From Eutreptiella sp. 'Long Island Sound 2002' (Eukaryota; Euglenozoa; Euglenophyceae; Eutreptiales; Eutreptiaceae), in the NCBI GenBank assembly GCA_964036045.1, contig OZ038383.1, forward strand, positions 110,705,188 to 110,769,187: 64,000 nucleotides of DNA, written 5' to 3'. Made by a program: the position numbers and the translations under genes. Positions 60,063 through 64,000 of the stretch are shown here, one piece after another; within the stretch, counting starts at the first letter, position 1, and every line of letters begins with the position of its first letter. The notes below the pieces were generated by a model. That model ran no database searches and was not told where the DNA came from. It worked only from the letters and a program-made list of their open reading frames with translations.

Positions 60063-61499
60063 CCTCATGGATCGTACCCCTCATGGATCGTACCCCTCAT
60101 GGATCGTACCCCTCATGGATCCTACCCGTCATGGATTGTACCCCTCAGGGATCGTACCCCTCATGGACTGTACACCTCAGGGATCGTACCTCTCATGGAT
60201 CGTACACCTCATGGATCGTACCCCTCATGGGTCGTACCCCTCAGGGATCATACGCCTCATGGATCGTACCCCTTAGGGATCGTACCCCTCATGCATCGTA
60301 CCCCTCATGGATCGTACCCCTCAGGGATCGTACCCTCATGGATCGTGCCCCTCATGCATGGTACCCCTCATGGATCATACCCCTCATGGATCGTACCCCT
60401 GAGGGATCGTACCCCTCATGGATCGTACCCCTCAGGGATTGTACCCCTCAGGGATCGTACCCCTCATGGATCGTACCCCTAATGGATCGTACCCCTCATG
60501 CATCGTACCCCTGATGGATCGTACCCCTCAGGGATCGTACCCTCATGGATGGTACCCCTCTGGGATCGTACCCCTCAACGATAGTACCCCTCATGGATCG
60601 TACCCGTGAGGGATCGTACCCCTCATGGATCGTACCCCTCATGGATCGTACCCCTCATGGATCGTACCCCTCATGGATCGTACCCCTCATGGATCGTACC
60701 CCTCAGGGATCGTACCCCTCATGGATCGTACCCCTCATGGATCGTACCCCTCATGGATCGTACCCCTCATGGATCGTACCCCTCAGGGATCGTACCCCTC
60801 ATGGATCGTACCCCTCATGGATCGTACCCGCCAAGGATCGTACCCCTCATGGATGGTACCCCTCTGGGATCGTACCCCTCAACGATAGTACCCCTCATGG
60901 ATCGTACCCCGCATGGAGATTGTTCCTCATGGATCGTACCCCTCAGGATCATACCCCTCATAAATCGTACCCCTCACGGATCGTACCCCTCATGGATCAT
61001 ACCCCTCATGGATCATACCCCTCAGGGATCGTACCCCTCAGGGGTCGTACCCCTCATGAATCGTACCCCTTAGGGATCGTACCCCTCAGGGATCGTACCC
61101 CTCATGGATTGTACCCCACATGGATCGGACCCCTCATTAATCGTACCCCTGATGCATCGTACCCCTCAGGGATCACACCCCTCATGGATCGTACCCCTCA
61201 TGGATCGAACATTCATGGATCGTACCCCTCAGGGATCGTACCCCTCAGGGATCGTACCCCTAATGGATCGTGCCGCTCATGGATGGTACCCCTCATGGAT
61301 AGTAATCCTCAGGGATCGTACCCGCGGTGGATTGTACCCCACATCGATCGGATCCCTCATGGATCGTACCCCTCAGAGATCGTATCCCTCAGGGATCGTA
61401 CCCCTGGTGGATTGTACCCCACATCGATCGGACCCCTCATGGATTGTAACCCTCAAGGATCGTACCCCTCATGGATCGTACCCCTCAGGGATCGTACGC

Positions 61500-63850
61500 C
61501 TCATGGATCGTACCCCTCATGGATCCCACCCCTCATGGATGGTACCCCTCATGGATCGTACCCCTCATGGAGCGTACCCCTCATGGATTGTACCCCTCAT
61601 GGATCGTACCCCACATGGATCGTACCCCTCATGGATCGTACCCCACATGATTCATACCCCTCATGGATCGTACCCCTCATGGATCGTACCCCTCATGGAT
61701 TGTACCCCTCATGGATCGTACCCCTCATGGATCGTACCCCTCAGGGATCGTACCCCTCATGGATCGTACCCCTCATGGATCGTACCCCTCAGGGATCGTA
61801 CACCTCATGGATCGTAACCCTCAGGGATCGTACCCCTCAGGGATGGGACCCCTCATGGATCGTACTCCTCATGGATCGTACCCCTCAGGGATCGTACCCC
61901 TCATGGATCGTAGCCCTCATGGACAGTACCCCTTATGGATCGTACCCCTCATGGATCGTAACCCTCATGGATCGTACCCCTCATGCATCGTACCCCTCAC
62001 GGATCATACCCCTCAAGGATCGTACCCCTCCTGGATCGTACCCGTCATGGATTGTGCCCCTCTTGGATCGTACCCCTCATGGACTGTACCCCTCAGAGAT
62101 GGGACCCCTCATGGATCATAACCCTCAGGGATTGTACCCCTAATGGATCGTACCCCTCATGGATGGTACCCATCATGGATCGTACCCCTCAGGGATCGTA
62201 CCCCTCATGTATTGTACCCCTCATGGATCGTGCCCGTCAAGGATCGTACCCCTCATGGATCGTACCCCTCATGGATCGTACCCGTCAAGGATCGTAGCCC
62301 TCATGGATCGTACCCCTGATGGATTGTACCCCTCATGGATTGTGCCCCTCATGGATCGTACCCCTCATGGAAGATTCCCCCTCAGCAATCGTACCCCTCA
62401 GGGATGGTACCCCTCATGGATTGTGCCCCTCATGGATCGTATTCCTCAGGGACCGTACCCCTCATGGATCGTACCCCTCATGGATCGTACCCCGCATGGA
62501 TCGTACCCCTCATGGATCGTACCCCTGATGGATCGTACCCCTCATGGATCGTACCCCTCATGGATCCCAACCCTCATGGATGGTATCCCTCATGGATCGT
62601 ACTCCTCATGGATCGTACCCCTCATGGATTGTACCCCTCATGGATCGTACCCCACATGGATCGTACCCCTCATGGATCGTACCCCACATGGATCGTACCC
62701 CTCATGGATCATACCCCTCATGGATCGTACCCCTCATGGATTGTACCCCTCATGGATCGTACCCCACATGGATCGTACCCCTCATGGATCGTACCCCTCA
62801 GGGATCGTACCCCTCATGGATCGTACCCCTCATGGATCGTACCCCTCATGGATCGTACCCCGCATGGATCGTACCCCACATGGATCGTACCCCTCATGGA
62901 TTGTACCCCTCAGGGATCGTACCCCTCATAGATCGTACCCCTCATGGATCGTACCCCTCAGGGATGGTACACCTCATGGATCGTAACCCTCAGGGATCGT
63001 ACCCCTCAGGGATGGGACCCCTCATGGATCGTACTCCTCATGGATCGTACCCTTCAGGGATTATACCCCTCATGGATCGTACCCCTCATGGACAGTACCC
63101 CTTATGGATCGTACCCCTCATGGATCGTAACCCTCATGGATCGTACCCCTCATGCATCGTAGCCCTCACGGATCGTACCCCTTGAGGATCGTACCCCTCA
63201 TGGATCATACCCCTCAAGGATTGTACCCCTCATGGATCGTACCCGTCATGGATTGTGCCCCTCATGGATCGTACCCCTCATGGACTGTACCCCTCAGAGA
63301 TGGGACCCCTCATGGATCATACCACTCAGGGATTGTACCCCTAATGGATTGTACCCCTCATGGATCGTACCCCTCATGGATGGTACCAATCATGGATCGT
63401 ACCCCTCAGGGATCGTACCCGTCATGGACCGTGCCCGTCAAGGATCGTACCCCTCATGGATTGTACCCCTCATGGATCGTACCCGTCAAGGATCGTAGCC
63501 CTCATGGATCGTACCCCTGATGGATTGTACCCCTCATGGATCGTGCCCCTCATGGATCGTACCCCTCATGGAAGGTTCCCCCTCAGGGATCGTACCCCTC
63601 AGGGATGGCACCCCTCATGGATTGTGCCCCGCATGAATCGTACCCCTCATGGATCGTACCCCTCAGGGATCGTATCCCTCAGAGATCGTAACCCTCATGG
63701 ATCCCACCCCTCATGGATCGTATTCCTCAATGACCGTACCCCTCATGGATCGTACCCCTCATGGATCGTACCCCGCATGGATCGTACCCCTCAGGGATCG
63801 TACCCCTCATGGATTGTACCCCTCATGTATTGTACCCCTCATGGATCGTA
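61500..63850 (+). repeat. Tandem duplication in satellite, offset about 1.17-1.20 kb
   Basis: Variant series with CACCTCATGG…GTAACCC, GGGATGGGACC, GGACAGTACC, CAGAGATGGG and GGAAG-TTCCCCC units at 61.5-62.4 kb recurs at 62.65-63.6 kb. The offset is 1169 bp at 61801/62970 and 1201 bp at 62095/63296, a two-unit gain in the second copy. Confidence 0.85.
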
Positions 63851-64000
63851 CCCCTCATGGATCGTCCCCCTCAGGGATTATACCGCTCGGGGATCATACC
63901 CCTCATAGATCGCACCCCTCAGGGATCGTACCCCTCATGGATCGTACCCCTCATGGATCGTACCCCTCATGGATCGTACCCCTCATGGACAGTACCCCTT

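Larger units (their letters stand above)
60058..64000 (+). repeat. 16-bp satellite, block F
   Basis: Continues the array from block E beyond the right edge of the window. Units lacking one base (CGTACCCTCATGG) occur near 60330 and 60540. A short local repeat with the CTCTGGGATCG and CAACGATAG variants lies at about 60545 and 60850. Confidence 0.97.

Noticed and set aside
60058-64000. Array as telomeric repeat
   Set aside because: The unit is 16 bp and lacks the G-rich, short telomere pattern. It is interrupted by transposons and heavily varied, as in an internal satellite.

Overview
This window is eukaryotic nuclear DNA, most likely heterochromatin. About 41 of the 64 kb is one tandem satellite with a 16-bp unit, CATGGATCGTACCCCT. 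The rest is a young, complete Ty3/gypsy retrotransposon, fragments of older elements, a hairpin-rich non-coding stretch, and two copies of a GC-rich, poly-C-rich island. I see no conserved cellular gene, rRNA, tRNA or CRISPR array. The host cannot be named from the sequence. The retrotransposon primer-binding site matches 12 nt of an initiator-methionine tRNA 3' end of the animal/protist type (CCUCUGCUACCA), which argues mildly against a land plant.

Layout: 1-7234 satellite block A. 7235-13445 non-satellite island: a non-coding part with many consecutive inverted repeats (about 7.64-9.1 kb), a GC-rich leader, and a Gag-like reading frame from 10638 cut off by satellite at 13445. 13446-34563 satellite block B, built from nested segmental duplications with offsets of 623, 1173, about 1700-2086 and 1724 bp. 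34564-36961 GC-rich island copy 1. 36962-40477 satellite block C. 40478-42964 GC-rich island copy 2. 42965-47965 satellite block D, with a near-homogeneous core at 44643-45170. 47966-48991 an AT-rich fragment that looks like the 3' end of another LTR element. 48992-49283 satellite block E. 49284-60057 an intact chromodomain Ty3/gypsy element on the minus strand. 60058-64000 satellite block F.

The retrotransposon is the only set of genes that clearly works together. It has two 532-bp LTRs that differ at one base, a 5-bp target duplication (GTACC) made from the satellite unit, a primer-binding site, a polypurine tract, a 1011-aa Gag and a Pol. Pol carries protease, a Dam-like methyltransferase domain, reverse transcriptase, RNase H, integrase and a chromodomain. 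Four features stand out. Gag starts inside the 5' LTR and reads through the primer-binding site. Gag and Pol lie in one frame, separated by a single TAG followed by a 9-bp hairpin whose loop can pair with the stop region. A Dam-like NPPF domain sits between protease and reverse transcriptase. The protease active-site triad reads DNG instead of DTG or DSG.

The satellite has no stop codon in any forward frame, so it produces very long forward open frames (up to 959 codons) encoding the same 16-residue peptide. These follow from the repeat arithmetic and are not annotated as genes.
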